NCBI GenBank assembly: GCA_946886375.1 | Contig: CAMPIL010000090.1 | Location: 1-10,931, forward strand | Reading direction: 5' to 3' | Source of the DNA: an uncultured Phycisphaerales bacterium | GTDB taxonomy: Bacteria; Planctomycetota; Phycisphaerae; Phycisphaerales; SM1A02 | Length of the DNA: 10,931 nucleotides | Part shown: positions 1 through 7,976 of the stretch, one piece after another | How the letters are laid out: the number at the start of each line of letters is the position of its first letter | Numbering within the stretch: position 1 is the first letter of the stretch | The notes under the pieces: model-generated | What the model saw: only the letters and a program-made list of their open reading frames with translations | Database searches by the model: none | What the model was told of the DNA's origin: nothing | Translations under genes and position numbers: made by a program

Positions 1-1016
1 TTCGTGCATTCCCGCCCCGACCAGGATCAGTTCCGCCGGCGGCTGCACGGCTGCCTCACCCTGTATCTCCGCCTCAAATGTGAACGCCACCCGGCAGCGA
101 TTGATGTTTGCCATCAGATTATGCGGTTGGTAGATATTGCAGTCTTCGCGGAACGCACCCAGAATTGGAATCGGCTTGGTCTGAAGCGGCTGCCCGTTTG
201 CGGCGCGAAGCAGCATCCGCACCGATGACAGCATGACCTCTTCATGATCAAAATCATCCGCTGACATCACCACGGTCGCCCTGAAGAGAGCCAACTGGCC
301 TCCCTGGTCAACTTCCCACGATGTGTTCTGCACGACCGCTGCTCCGGTGAGGCTGGGACGCTGGCGAATCTCAAAGATCGTGGTCGAATCGCTTTCATTC
401 GCCGATGCATCGACCACTCGCGAGTGCAGGATATGCAGGCCGTCTTCCGAGATCGGCGTGCCAGGCTCATACGGCTGGCCGTTGAGCAGCAGTTCCTTGG
501 TCGGGCTTTGATCGCACGAATCACTCACGCTGACCACCGGCACCACCGCATTGGGAACAACGTAGCGCGTCACGCCGCCGAAACTGATTTGCGGATTCAC
601 GTTGGAATCCAGCAGCACGTTGACTTCCGGCGGGGTGATGTCAACGAGTTCAACGGGCAATCTGGCCCAGTATTCTTCATCGTTGCCGCAGGTATATTTC
701 AGACGCACCACATACGTTTGCGGCCCATGAACCACCGATCCGGGGGCGGGAAGTTGATCGATGACCCAGCACTCCTGCTCATCATGCTTGATCGTGAGGT
801 CAATGAACCAAGGCACGATGTAGTCGCCCTGGTCATCGAGGTTTTCCTTCAGCTCGGCGGGCACTTGCGTTGCCTGGTAACGAGGGCCGTAATAGTCCTC
901 CCCATCGGGAGTGGCGTAACGATCATCGCCTTGGGCGCGAACCATGGAAGAGATCACACACACACACACACAAATAGTGATTTGGCGGCGAGGAAGTTCA
1001 CGCTTCGGCTCTTCAT
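1..1016 (-). CDS. Secreted Ig-like-domain protein, N-terminal part, frame broken in signal peptide
   Basis: A minus-strand frame is open from position 945 to the window edge (315 codons, no stop), so the C-terminus is missing. ATG at 945 has no Shine-Dalgarno. ATG at 1016 has AAGGGG (1025-1030) eight bases upstream but lies in another frame, hitting a stop at 954-956 straight after the TG repeat. Removing one TG unit joins the frames and yields a convincing signal peptide: basic start (MKSRS), hydrophobic core made of the repeat (VCVCV), and a cleavage-like VRA before QGDD. The mature part has scattered cysteines. Residues about 102-194, counted from ATG 945, look like a bacterial Ig-like repeat: DITPPEVNV, then TPISEDG, then a VVDASANES stretch typical of such domains. 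It is probably exported to the envelope or periplasm; the function is unknown. The broken frame may be phase variation, a recent mutation or a sequencing error. Confidence 0.72.
955..972 (-). repeat. (TG)9 dinucleotide microsatellite in signal-peptide coding region
   Basis: Nine perfect CA units on the plus strand (TG on the coding strand) sit between the SD-preceded ATG at 1016 and the long open frame. The distance from ATG 1016 to in-frame ATG 945 is 71 bases. Eight or eleven units would restore the frame, nine do not. As codons the repeat gives alternating Val and Cys, the hydrophobic core of the signal peptide. Confidence 0.95.
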
Positions 1017-1252
1017 TTTTCGGACCCCTTGTGAATGGCGGCCGCTCCGGGACACGACCGATGCAAGGAAGGTAATCACCCCGGATGAATTATGCAAGGA
1101 TGACGAGAAATAATTTTCCCTTTTTTCTTTCACGCCCCGAGGTTGCGTGCGGGCCCCATGCGCAACTCTTTGCGATTACCGACCTTATGACATTCCGGCA
1201 GCCTGCTCAATTCTTGCGCAATCTTTCCGAATCCTCGCCTCGGCAGGTATTT
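1017..1252. other. Intergenic region between hrpA stop and the secreted-protein start
   Basis: No gene was found. On the minus strand AAGGGG (1025-1030) is a good ribosome binding site for ATG 1016. A possible -10, CATAAT, lies at 1089-1094, with no clear -35. Two related palindromic elements are present: TTGCGCAA at 1214-1221, and TTGCG...CGCAA arms around GGGCCC at 1143-1165. Positions 1107-1135 form an AT-rich stretch with a plus-strand T run. No convincing intrinsic terminator follows hrpA. Confidence 0.5.
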
Positions 1253-4200
1253 TCACGCGGAATCCTTGGCCCGCTGCGCTTTGGCCCACTGCGCATCAAG
1301 TCGCTTGGCGGACACGGGCACGCGCGTTCCGAGTTCCTGCGCGAAGAATGAAACGCGGTACTCCTCCACCATCCAGCGGTAGTGTTCCAGCGCGGGATTC
1401 TCGGGCAGGCCGTGCTGCTGCTGGACTTGATTCAGATATCGATTCCAATGACATGCGATTTCGATGGTGGCGTTGGAATCGCGAGTCAGGTTGCCTGCAA
1501 TCAGTTTGCGCAGGCGGGTCTGGATGGCAGCGAGATAGCGCGGGAACTGCTGCAGCCATTCATAAGGCGTATCAACCAAGAATCGCGCCGGCATCAGGCG
1601 CTTCAATTGATCGCGAATATCCCCCACCGCTTCGGTCCACAGCGGATTAAGAGCGTCTTCCAACTGGATATCAATGGCCTGGTGAGCCGCGAGAATTTTC
1701 TCCACCAACTCACCGGATTCACTGGCCAAAGGCCAAAGTCGATCCCACCCGCTGCGCAAGCGGCGGTCGAACTCGGTTTGCGTGCGCACATCAGGCGAAT
1801 CGGCGATGAATGCGCGATCCGCCACCAGGTCCATCAGTTGACGCTTCAATTCATCGCCGCTGCCCCACGCCGAGAACAGCAGCGCAAGTTGATCAATATT
1901 GGGAAGGTAATCCACGTGCGTGGACAGTTCATCTTGAATCTGCAGCAGGAACAGCCTCCGCAATCCCGCGCGATGCGCAGCGGCCGCGGCGTGGGAGGAA
2001 TCCATCACCCGAATCGAAACGCTGTGCCCGTCATCGACCAGCCCCGGATAGCCGAAGATCGTGAATCCCGATCGCTGCACTTCTATACGCAGCGGCAAGT
2101 CGCCGAAGTTCCACGAGGTCAGACTGGCTCGCTCGATTTCACGGTGAACTGGTGATGCGGATGATTCGGTGTTCTGCTTCGCAATGGTGCGACGGATTTC
2201 AACCAGATCGCGGCCGCTGGCCATCTCGCGGCTTTGCGCATCGATGATGGAGAATCGCATGCGCAAATGATCCGGAAGAACCTCGGGCCGCCACGCGTCG
2301 CGCGGAACCTCCACGCCGACCGCACGGTGCAACGCTGCGCCAATCGCGTCCAGCAGGTCGCCTTCGCCAAACGCCAGCGACTTCACGCACGCCGCGGCGT
2401 GTTCCGGAATGGGCACGAAGTTGCGGCGGATCGACTTGGGCAGCCCGCGGATCAGTTCCGCGACCTTCTCCTCCAGCATTCCGGGCACAAGCCAGTCACC
2501 GGCGTGCATGCCAAGCTGGTTGATCGACTCAAGCGGAACCGTCGCGGTCACGCCGTCGGCCGTGCCGCCCGGGTCAAGGTGATAGGTCAGCGGCACGCGC
2601 ACGCCGTCGATGCTGATGGCGTCGGGGAATTGCTGGGGATCGAGTTCCGGCGAATCGGCGCGGAGCAAATCTTCGCGCGACAGAAACAGCAGCCGCGGGT
2701 TCTCCCGTTCGGCCTGCCGCCGCCATTTTTCAAACAGCGGACCGTTGTAGATGCCCTGCGGGATGCGTCGATCATAGAAGTTGAAGACAATTTCATCATC
2801 CACCATCACGTTGCGCTTGCGGCGCTTCGCCTCCATCGTTCGCAGTTCCGTCATCAGTTGGCGGTTGTGCACGAAGAACGGCGCCTGGTCGAGCGGCGGC
2901 GGCAGCGCGCCTTCCACCAGCGCCTGATTGATGAAGATCTCGCGCGCCAGCGCCGCATTGATCGGACCGAAGTGAATCCGCCGCTTGGGGACGATGACAA
3001 GGCCGTGCAGCGAAACCCGCTCAAACGCTTCAACGTGCGCGGATTTTTCATTCCAGTGTGGATCGCTGTGTGAGCGCTTGAGCAGATGCGACGCCGCGCG
3101 TTCGATCCATTCCGGGTGAATCTTTGCCACGGTGCGCGCGTACAGCCGATTCGTCTCCGCGAGTTCCGCAGCCATCATCCACTTGGGTTGTTTCTTGAAC
3201 AGGCCCGAACCGGGAAAAATGTTGAACCGCCGGTCGCGTGGCCCAAGATATTCGTGCGTCTGCGATTTGAATCCGACGTTGTTCAGCAGACCCGTGAGCA
3301 GCGCGCGGTGGATGCTCGGCAGCGAGGCGTCCGCCTCGTTCATCTTCATTCCGCTCTCGGTCGCAATCGCGTGCAACTGCTGGTGCACATCGTGCCATTC
3401 ACGCAGCCGCACATAGGAAAGATAATTCTGCTGGCACAGTTTGCGCAACTTGCTTGTCGAAAGATGCCGCAGATTCTCGTGATAGAAATGCCACAACTTG
3501 AGTGAGGAGACAAAGTCCGACGTCTCATCGGCGAATTGCAGGTGGGCAAGGTCGGCTGCGTTCTGCGCGTCCATCGGCCGCAGGCGCGGGTCCTGCGTCG
3601 CCAGTGCAGCCGCGATGATCAGAACTTCCTTCAGACACTTTTCCTGGCGCGCTGCAAGAATCATCCGGCCGAAACGCGGGTCGATTGGGAGCCTGGCGAG
3701 TTCCTGTCCCAATCGCGTGATCCGGCCTCGATCATCCACGGCCCCAAGTTCAAGCAGCGTCTGGTAGCCCTCGCGCACCATTGCCGGACGAGGCGGCTCG
3801 ATGAACGGAAACTCCTCGATGTCGCCGAGCCTGAGCGCCTTCATCTGAAGAATGACGCTGGCCAGATTGGCGCGCAGGATTTCAGGATCGGTGAACGCAT
3901 CGCGCTCGGCGGCATCGGCCTCTGAATACAACCGAATGCACACGCCCGGGCCAATGCGGCCGCAACGCCCCTTTCGCTGATCCGCCGAGGCGCGCGAGAT
4001 GCGCTCAATCGGCAGTCGCTGCACGCGCGCGTTGGCGCTGTAGCGGCTGATCCGCGCAAATCCCGGATCAATCACAGATCGGATGCCCGGCACCGTCAGC
4101 GATGTCTCCGCGACGTTGGTCGCCAGCACGATTCGCCTTCCATCGTGCGGCTGAAAGACGCGGTTCTGCTCTTCGGTTGAGAGGCGCGCGTACAGCGGAA

Positions 4201-5161
4201 GCACCTGCGTGCCGGTGGGATGATGCTTGCGCAACGCTTCGGCGGCTTCGCGAATCTCGCGCTCGCCGCTGAGAAAGATGAGGATGTCGCCAACGGTGTT
4301 CTGATCTCGATCCCGTTCAACCAACTCATCGACCGCGGCCAGGATCGCCTGCTGCACGGTGGGGTCTTCTTCATCGGGTTCGCTGGCGACAACCGGCCGA
4401 TACGCAACTTCCACTGGATAGGTGCGGCCGCTGACTTCGATGATCGGCGCGCCGTCAAAGTGCTGGCTGAATCGCTGCGGATCGATTGTCGCCGACGTGA
4501 CGATCACCTTGAGTTCCGGCCGCTTGGGCAGCAACTGCTTGAGATAGCCCAAGAGGAAATCGATGTTCAGGCTGCGCTCGTGCGCCTCATCCACAATGAT
4601 GGTGTCGTATTGCGCGAGTCCGCGGTCGTGCTGCGTCTCTGCGAGCAGTATGCCATCGGTCATGATCTTGATGTAGGTGTCCGGGCTCAGGCGATCGCTG
4701 AACCGCACCTTGTATCCGACTGCACGCCCGAGGGGGCTTTGCAGTTCCGAGGCGATTCGTGCCGCGATGGTGCGGGCCGCGATCCGCCGCGGCTGCGTGT
4801 GACCGATCATTCCCGCCACGCCGCGTCCGAGTTCAAGGCAAATCTTGGGCAGTTGAGTGGTCTTGCCCGAACCCGTCTCGCCGCAAAGGATGACGACCTG
4901 GTTCTCGGCGATCGCTGTGGCGATCTCGTCTCGCCGGCGCGCCACGGGCAGATCATCCGGAAATGTTGGCTTGGGCAGATTCTGCAGACGCGCTTGTCTG
5001 CGTGCGATGCTTCGCTGAATTTCCGCGGTGATCGAATGCGACAATTCGCCGCTCTGCTCGCGCGGTTTTCCAGAGCCGTTCATCCGCTGGCGCAGCCGCT
5101 GTTGATCGCAGAGCATGCAGTGCTCAAGAGCGGAATCCATGTTGTGGAGCGTGCCAGACAC
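1253..5161 (-). CDS. hrpA: ATP-dependent RNA helicase HrpA (DEAH box)
   Basis: This is a cytoplasmic DEAH/RHA-family RNA helicase. In E. coli HrpA is implicated in mRNA processing and rescue of stalled ribosomes. The protein is 1302 aa, close to the roughly 1300 aa of E. coli HrpA, and is colinear with it to the end. Visible motifs: Walker A GETGSGKTTQ at 94-103, DEAH at 191-194, SAT at 223-225, the motif V region ATNVAETSLTVPG near 347-359, and motif VI QRKGRCGR at 395-402. The HA2/OB region and the long HrpA-specific C-terminus follow, ending with a VSFFAQELGT segment that matches the family. The start is uncertain: GTG at 5161 gives the longest form, ATG at 5140 is seven codons in, and neither has a clear Shine-Dalgarno. 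It is transcribed alone, divergent from the kinase. An 8-bp dyad 27-50 bases upstream could regulate it. Confidence 0.97.
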   Translation of the reverse strand: MSGTLHNMDSALEHCMLCDQQRLRQRMNGSGKPREQSGELSHSITAEIQRSIARRQARLQNLPKPTFPDDLPVARRRDEIATAIAENQVVILCGETGSGKTTQLPKICLELGRGVAGMIGHTQPRRIAARTIAARIASELQSPLGRAVGYKVRFSDRLSPDTYIKIMTDGILLAETQHDRGLAQYDTIIVDEAHERSLNIDFLLGYLKQLLPKRPELKVIVTSATIDPQRFSQHFDGAPIIEVSGRTYPVEVAYRPVVASEPDEEDPTVQQAILAAVDELVERDRDQNTVGDILIFLSGEREIREAAEALRKHHPTGTQVLPLYARLSTEEQNRVFQPHDGRRIVLATNVAETSLTVPGIRSVIDPGFARISRYSANARVQRLPIERISRASADQRKGRCGRIGPGVCIRLYSEADAAERDAFTDPEILRANLASVILQMKALRLGDIEEFPFIEPPRPAMVREGYQTLLELGAVDDRGRITRLGQELARLPIDPRFGRMILAARQEKCLKEVLIIAAALATQDPRLRPMDAQNAADLAHLQFADETSDFVSSLKLWHFYHENLRHLSTSKLRKLCQQNYLSYVRLREWHDVHQQLHAIATESGMKMNEADASLPSIHRALLTGLLNNVGFKSQTHEYLGPRDRRFNIFPGSGLFKKQPKWMMAAELAETNRLYARTVAKIHPEWIERAASHLLKRSHSDPHWNEKSAHVEAFERVSLHGLVIVPKRRIHFGPINAALAREIFINQALVEGALPPPLDQAPFFVHNRQLMTELRTMEAKRRKRNVMVDDEIVFNFYDRRIPQGIYNGPLFEKWRRQAERENPRLLFLSREDLLRADSPELDPQQFPDAISIDGVRVPLTYHLDPGGTADGVTATVPLESINQLGMHAGDWLVPGMLEEKVAELIRGLPKSIRRNFVPIPEHAAACVKSLAFGEGDLLDAIGAALHRAVGVEVPRDAWRPEVLPDHLRMRFSIIDAQSREMASGRDLVEIRRTIAKQNTESSASPVHREIERASLTSWNFGDLPLRIEVQRSGFTIFGYPGLVDDGHSVSIRVMDSSHAAAAAHRAGLRRLFLLQIQDELSTHVDYLPNIDQLALLFSAWGSGDELKRQLMDLVADRAFIADSPDVRTQTEFDRRLRSGWDRLWPLASESGELVEKILAAHQAIDIQLEDALNPLWTEAVGDIRDQLKRLMPARFLVDTPYEWLQQFPRYLAAIQTRLRKLIAGNLTRDSNATIEIACHWNRYLNQVQQQHGLPENPALEHYRWMVEEYRVSFFAQELGTRVPVSAKRLDAQWAKAQRAKDSA

Positions 5162-5187
5162 GGTGAAGGTTAGGGCTGACTTTGGGA

Positions 5188-5211
5188 CATGGGCACGGAG
5201 TGTTGCCCATG
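5188..5211. promoter_or_regulatory. Perfect 8-bp inverted repeat, possible operator
   Basis: CATGGGCA at 5188-5195 and TGCCCATG at 5204-5211 are exact reverse complements separated by 8 bases. The geometry suits a dimeric repressor site. It lies 27-50 bases upstream of the hrpA GTG, where such a site could act on hrpA. Confidence 0.4.
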
Positions 5212-5220
5212 AGTCGAGAT

Positions 5221-5230
5221 ACGCATGCGT
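5221..5230. promoter_or_regulatory. 10-bp perfect palindrome ACGCATGCGT
   Basis: ACGCATGCGT is a perfect palindrome ten bases beyond the 5188-5211 dyad. It may be a protein-binding site; the function is inferred only from symmetry. Confidence 0.25.
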
Positions 5231-5288
5231 CGCGCTGCGAAAGGGCGATCTCAGCCGCGTTGAAACGGCAGAATCATCGATTATCGCC

Positions 5289-5314
5289 TAGGGAGGATTA
5301 GGCACTAATCCCTA
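5289..5314. repeat. Inverted repeat / hairpin
   Basis: TAGGGA (5289-5294) pairs with TCCCTA (5309-5314), and inside it TTAG pairs with CTAA around a GCA loop. An alternative register pairs GGATTAG (5295-5301) with CTAATCC (5305-5311), 7 bp. There is no T tract, so it is not a classical terminator. It may be an operator or an RNA hairpin in a kinase leader. Confidence 0.35.
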
Positions 5315-5355
5315 TGGCACAGTCCTAGAAGCATCGGCATGCTTAGAGCACAACA

Positions 5356-5459
5356 GTTGGGAACATGGAGAAGGTAGCCAGATCACCTTGCTCCATGTGA
5401 ACCAATTGGGAACACCCGCGCACCGCAATGCTGCCCAGATTGATGAGCAACTAGGAACA
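5356..5459 (+). repeat. Three spaced copies of a GGAACA element
   Basis: GTTGGGAACA (5356-5365), ATTGGGAACA (5405-5414) and ACTAGGAACA (5450-5459) share the core T-R-GGAACA at spacings of 49 and 45 bases. The middle copy contains the palindrome CCAATTGG (5402-5409). The third copy overlaps the proposed kinase start codon. They may be binding sites of one regulator, or chance. Confidence 0.3.
5363..5398. repeat. Long inverted repeat / hairpin upstream of kinase
   Basis: ACATGGAG (5363-5370) plus AAGGT (5371-5375) pair with ACCTT (5385-5389) plus CTCCATGT (5391-5398). That gives 13 base pairs with one bulged G at 5390 and a 9-base loop. It ends 60 bases before the kinase start codon and has no T run, so a regulatory role (operator or leader hairpin) is likelier than termination. 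Confidence 0.5.
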
Positions 5460-6967
5460 TGGCTACACGGATGTTGCAACTTGCGCCAGCCCACAATCCC
5501 CTAGGCACGGCGGTCATCGTCGGCCTTTCAGGCATGGGCTCCGATTTGCTCATCCAGGCGGCGGCGGGAAGTCGCAATCCTTTCTTATTGTCCTATGCGG
5601 CGGTCGCTGCCACAAGCCTGTTCGTGGGCTTCCGCGCCGGCATCGTGTGCGCCGCCACATGCGGCGTCGCGGCTGCGTTTTCCTTGCTCGTGCGAAGGCA
5701 GATGCATGGCACGCTGGACTCCGTGATCCTCCTTGAACTCGCGCTCTTTCTCGCCATCATGCCCCTGATCGTCGCCTTCGTGCATTGGCTTGAACACGCC
5801 CATGCCACAGGCGCGGCCCGATTGGTTCAACCGCTGCGGCTGCATGATGTAAGCGCATCGTTCGCGCGATTTGACCAGGAGCGATTTCAATTCGACGATC
5901 GACATGATCTGCCCCGAAGGCACTTTGTCTCGCGGCCCGAGCCCGAGCATACCGCCCCGCCACCCATGGATCGTGATGCATCGCTGGCGACCCTCGCAAT
6001 CGGATTGGGGCATGACATCGGCAACATCGTCTTGCCAATCCTCTGTCACCTGGATTCGCTGGAAGCACAGAACCTGCCCGACAGCGCCCGCCGCGATTTA
6101 CGCGCTGTGCGAGAATCCGCAATGCACTTGAAGCGGCTGAGCGGCGGGCTGAGTTTCTTCGGCCACGATCCGCAGGACCCCAACGCCACGCTGCCGTTCA
6201 CCGACTTGCAGGCCTGGTGGTCCGAGATCGAGCCGATCCTGCGCAAATCACTTTCGCCGAAGGTCAGTCTTCTGAGCGAATTCCCGGCCGACCTGCCCGC
6301 AGCACGCATACCGCCGCACCAATTGACCCGGGCCATGCTGAACCTCGTGAGCAACTCCGTCGAATCGATCGCCGAGGGCGGCGAAGTGCGAATCTCCTGC
6401 CACGTTTCGCCCGACGCTGAAACGATTCGCATCGCCGTGACTGATAGCGGCTGCGGCATGAGCGATGATGTTCGTCGCAAGGCCATGAATCCATTCTTCA
6501 CCACCAAGACGCGCGGCCTCTCCACCGGCCTGGGGCTGTCGCAGGTGAACAACATGGTGAAGGCCGCGGGCGGATCGGTGACGATCGACTCGCAACTCTA
6601 CGTCGGCACGACGATCACGCTGACACTCCCGGCGACGCGCGGCGGCTCCAATGCCGATCTGCGCTCGGCCCAGGTTGACCTTCATGACCAGCGCACCGCG
6701 TCATACGCGCGGGCGCTGCTGGAATGTTGTGGATTTGCTGTTCACACAAACGGCTCAGGCGAGACCGACGATTCGCTGTTGATCAGCGAGCCGGCCCGGC
6801 TGACGCTGGATTCGGCCCGCCGCTTCGTCCGCAGCCGGCGCGGACGCCGCATCATCATCGTGGGCGGATCGGCTGAAGATTGGCGCGATCCGTGCATTCT
6901 TGTTGTCGATGGCTCTCACCGCGCCATGCAGCGCGCCCTTCAACGCGCTGTCAGGGACATGGCATAA
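5459..6967 (+). CDS. Membrane sensor histidine kinase with C-terminal degenerate receiver
   Basis: This is an inner-membrane sensor kinase. Residues about 15-110 hold several hydrophobic segments; the stretch from PFLL (41) to FSLL (74) resembles the DUF4118-like membrane part of KdpD-type kinases. A charged linker (about 120-172) follows. The dimerisation/phosphoacceptor helix carries LGHDIGN, with His185 as the probable phosphorylation site. The ATPase domain shows an N box (NLVSNSVESI, 295-304), DSGCGM (329-334), FFTTKTRG (346-353) and GLGL (357-360). Residues about 402-502 look like a CheY fold by strand pattern, but the acidic pair is LHDQ, the phosphoacceptor strand reads SLLISEP and the conserved Lys is absent, so it is probably a pseudoreceiver. 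The start is uncertain: AGGA lies only two bases before ATG 5459, and ATG 5471 is an alternative. The likely partner is the regulator 115 bases downstream. Confidence 0.9.
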   Translation: MATRMLQLAPAHNPLGTAVIVGLSGMGSDLLIQAAAGSRNPFLLSYAAVAATSLFVGFRAGIVCAATCGVAAAFSLLVRRQMHGTLDSVILLELALFLAIMPLIVAFVHWLEHAHATGAARLVQPLRLHDVSASFARFDQERFQFDDRHDLPRRHFVSRPEPEHTAPPPMDRDASLATLAIGLGHDIGNIVLPILCHLDSLEAQNLPDSARRDLRAVRESAMHLKRLSGGLSFFGHDPQDPNATLPFTDLQAWWSEIEPILRKSLSPKVSLLSEFPADLPAARIPPHQLTRAMLNLVSNSVESIAEGGEVRISCHVSPDAETIRIAVTDSGCGMSDDVRRKAMNPFFTTKTRGLSTGLGLSQVNNMVKAAGGSVTIDSQLYVGTTITLTLPATRGGSNADLRSAQVDLHDQRTASYARALLECCGFAVHTNGSGETDDSLLISEPARLTLDSARRFVRSRRGRRIIIVGGSAEDWRDPCILVVDGSHRAMQRALQRAVRDMA

Positions 6968-7082
6968 GGAGGCCCCTGCACCACTACGTTCCGCTTGATC
7001 TGCCCTGTTCATCCCCTGTGCACCCAAGTGTGCGTTGTCCGTCAATGCTGACTGTGACCCGCTCGCAAGAAAGGAAAACATC

Positions 7083-7748
7083 ATGTTCAACAAGCCCCCT
7101 GTTCGAGTGTTCTGCGTGGACGATCACGCGTTCCTGGTTGAAGGACTCCAAGCCCGCCTGACTTTGGCGAAGGACATGGAGTACGTGGGCCGGCTCGGCA
7201 CAGCCGAAGGCCTGGTCATCGAGTGCATGAAGATCCGGCCCGATGTCGTGCTGATGGACATCGAAATGCCCGGCCCGGACCCGTTCGAAGCCATCGAAGA
7301 CCTTCGCCGCCAGTGCCCCAACTCGCGCGTCATCGTGCTCAGCGCGTATGTGCGCGATCACTACATCGACGCCGCGGTGAGCGCAGGCGCGTGGGGATAT
7401 CTCTCCAAGCACGATGACCCTGAGAAGATCATCAACTCCATCCGAGAGGTCGCCAACGGAGCCTTCGTCTTCGGACCGAAAGTCACCGGCCGGTTCACCA
7501 TGCGGAACAGGGCTCACGCAGGCGAACTGCCGCAGCCGCGCTCCAAGGTGCAAAGCCTCACCGCGCGCGAGCAGCAGATTCTGCGATTGATCGGCAAGGG
7601 CCTGTCGCGGGCGCAGATCGCCAAGTCGCTCTGCCGCAGCCCCAAGACGATCGATGCCCACCGCGCCGCGATCATGGAGAAGGTGGACATCCACGACCGC
7701 ACGGAACTCGCGCTGTACGCGGTGCGCGAAGGCCTGGTCGAGGCCTGA
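7083..7748 (+). CDS. NarL/FixJ-family response regulator (REC-LuxR HTH)
   Basis: A 221-aa DNA-binding response regulator. The receiver domain (about 7-125) has the acidic pair Asp13-Asp14, phosphoacceptor Asp59 in MDIEMPG, Ser87 and Lys109, so all the usual phosphorylation residues are present. The LuxR-type helix-turn-helix (about 148-210) begins SLTAREQQIL and continues GLSRAQIAKSLCRSPKTIDAHR, typical of NarL-class output. I chose ATG 7083 because AAAGGA lies about eight bases upstream and the protein then begins just before the first receiver strand; a longer form from GTG 7035 would add 16 unconserved residues. It is very likely phosphorylated by the preceding kinase. The 115-base gap could hold its own promoter, but none was convincing. 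Transcription ends at the terminator 38 bases after the stop. Confidence 0.94.
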   Translation: MFNKPPVRVFCVDDHAFLVEGLQARLTLAKDMEYVGRLGTAEGLVIECMKIRPDVVLMDIEMPGPDPFEAIEDLRRQCPNSRVIVLSAYVRDHYIDAAVSAGAWGYLSKHDDPEKIINSIREVANGAFVFGPKVTGRFTMRNRAHAGELPQPRSKVQSLTAREQQILRLIGKGLSRAQIAKSLCRSPKTIDAHRAAIMEKVDIHDRTELALYAVREGLVEA

Positions 7749-7785
7749 TGACGCAGACTTTGGTTGCGATGAGCATGTAAGGGTC

Positions 7786-7819
7786 AAACCGAACCGCCAA
7801 TTGGGCGGTTCGGTTTTTT
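7786..7819 (+). terminator. Strong Rho-independent terminator after response regulator
   Basis: AAACCGAACCGCC (7786-7798) is the exact reverse complement of GGCGGTTCGGTTT (7804-7816), a 13-bp stem with a five-base loop, with a run of six T at 7814-7819. It isolates the two-component operon from the methyltransferase module. Confidence 0.93.
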
Positions 7820-7842
7820 GGCTGGGCAAAGATCGCTGCGAA

Positions 7843-7858
7843 GCGCAATTCCTTGCGC
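7843..7858. repeat. Short inverted repeat GCGCAA/TTGCGC
   Basis: GCGCAA (7843-7848) and TTGCGC (7853-7858) form a 6-bp dyad with a four-base spacer, about 80 bases upstream of the proposed methyltransferase promoter. TTGCGC also occurs in that promoter's -35 position. It may be an operator; the evidence is weak. Confidence 0.25.
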
Positions 7859-7937
7859 CACAAGCAGTTACACGGCCACGTTGAGAGGCACCCGTAGCGG
7901 CGGTTCCCACGGGGGCTGTGGATAGCCTGACATTGTG

Positions 7938-7966
7938 TTGCGCATTGGGCAGGCTTGTGTTAGGAT
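7938..7966 (+). promoter_or_regulatory. Candidate sigma70 promoter for the methyltransferase
   Basis: TTGCGC (7938-7943) and TAGGAT (7961-7966) are separated by 17 bases and match the consensus at 3/6 and 4/6. If it is real, transcription would start near 7973, only a few bases before ATG 7977, so the message would be nearly leaderless. Confidence 0.35.
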
Positions 7967-7976
7967 GGTTGGCGTC

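Larger units (their letters stand above)
5162..5458. other. Divergent intergenic region rich in inverted repeats
   Basis: No open frame is supported in these 297 bases between hrpA (left, minus) and the kinase (right, plus). The region must hold both promoters. A weak plus-strand candidate is TTGAAA (5260-5265) with TATCGC (5282-5287), spacer 16. It contains at least four dyad symmetries and a thrice-repeated GGAACA-containing element, listed separately. Confidence 0.7.

Noticed and set aside
424..1113. Long plus-strand open frame of 229 codons over the left region
   Set aside because: It is antisense to the secreted-protein frame, has no domain resemblance and is rich in His/Arg as expected of a shadow frame.
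1107..1135. T-rich stretch as a terminator
   Set aside because: There is no preceding GC stem on the plus strand, no plus-strand gene to terminate, and on the minus strand it is an A run.
2234..3073. Plus-strand frames of up to about 280 codons inside the helicase gene (also 4220-5173)
   Set aside because: They lie wholly antisense to hrpA, whose protein is clearly conserved. They reflect GC-rich codon structure.
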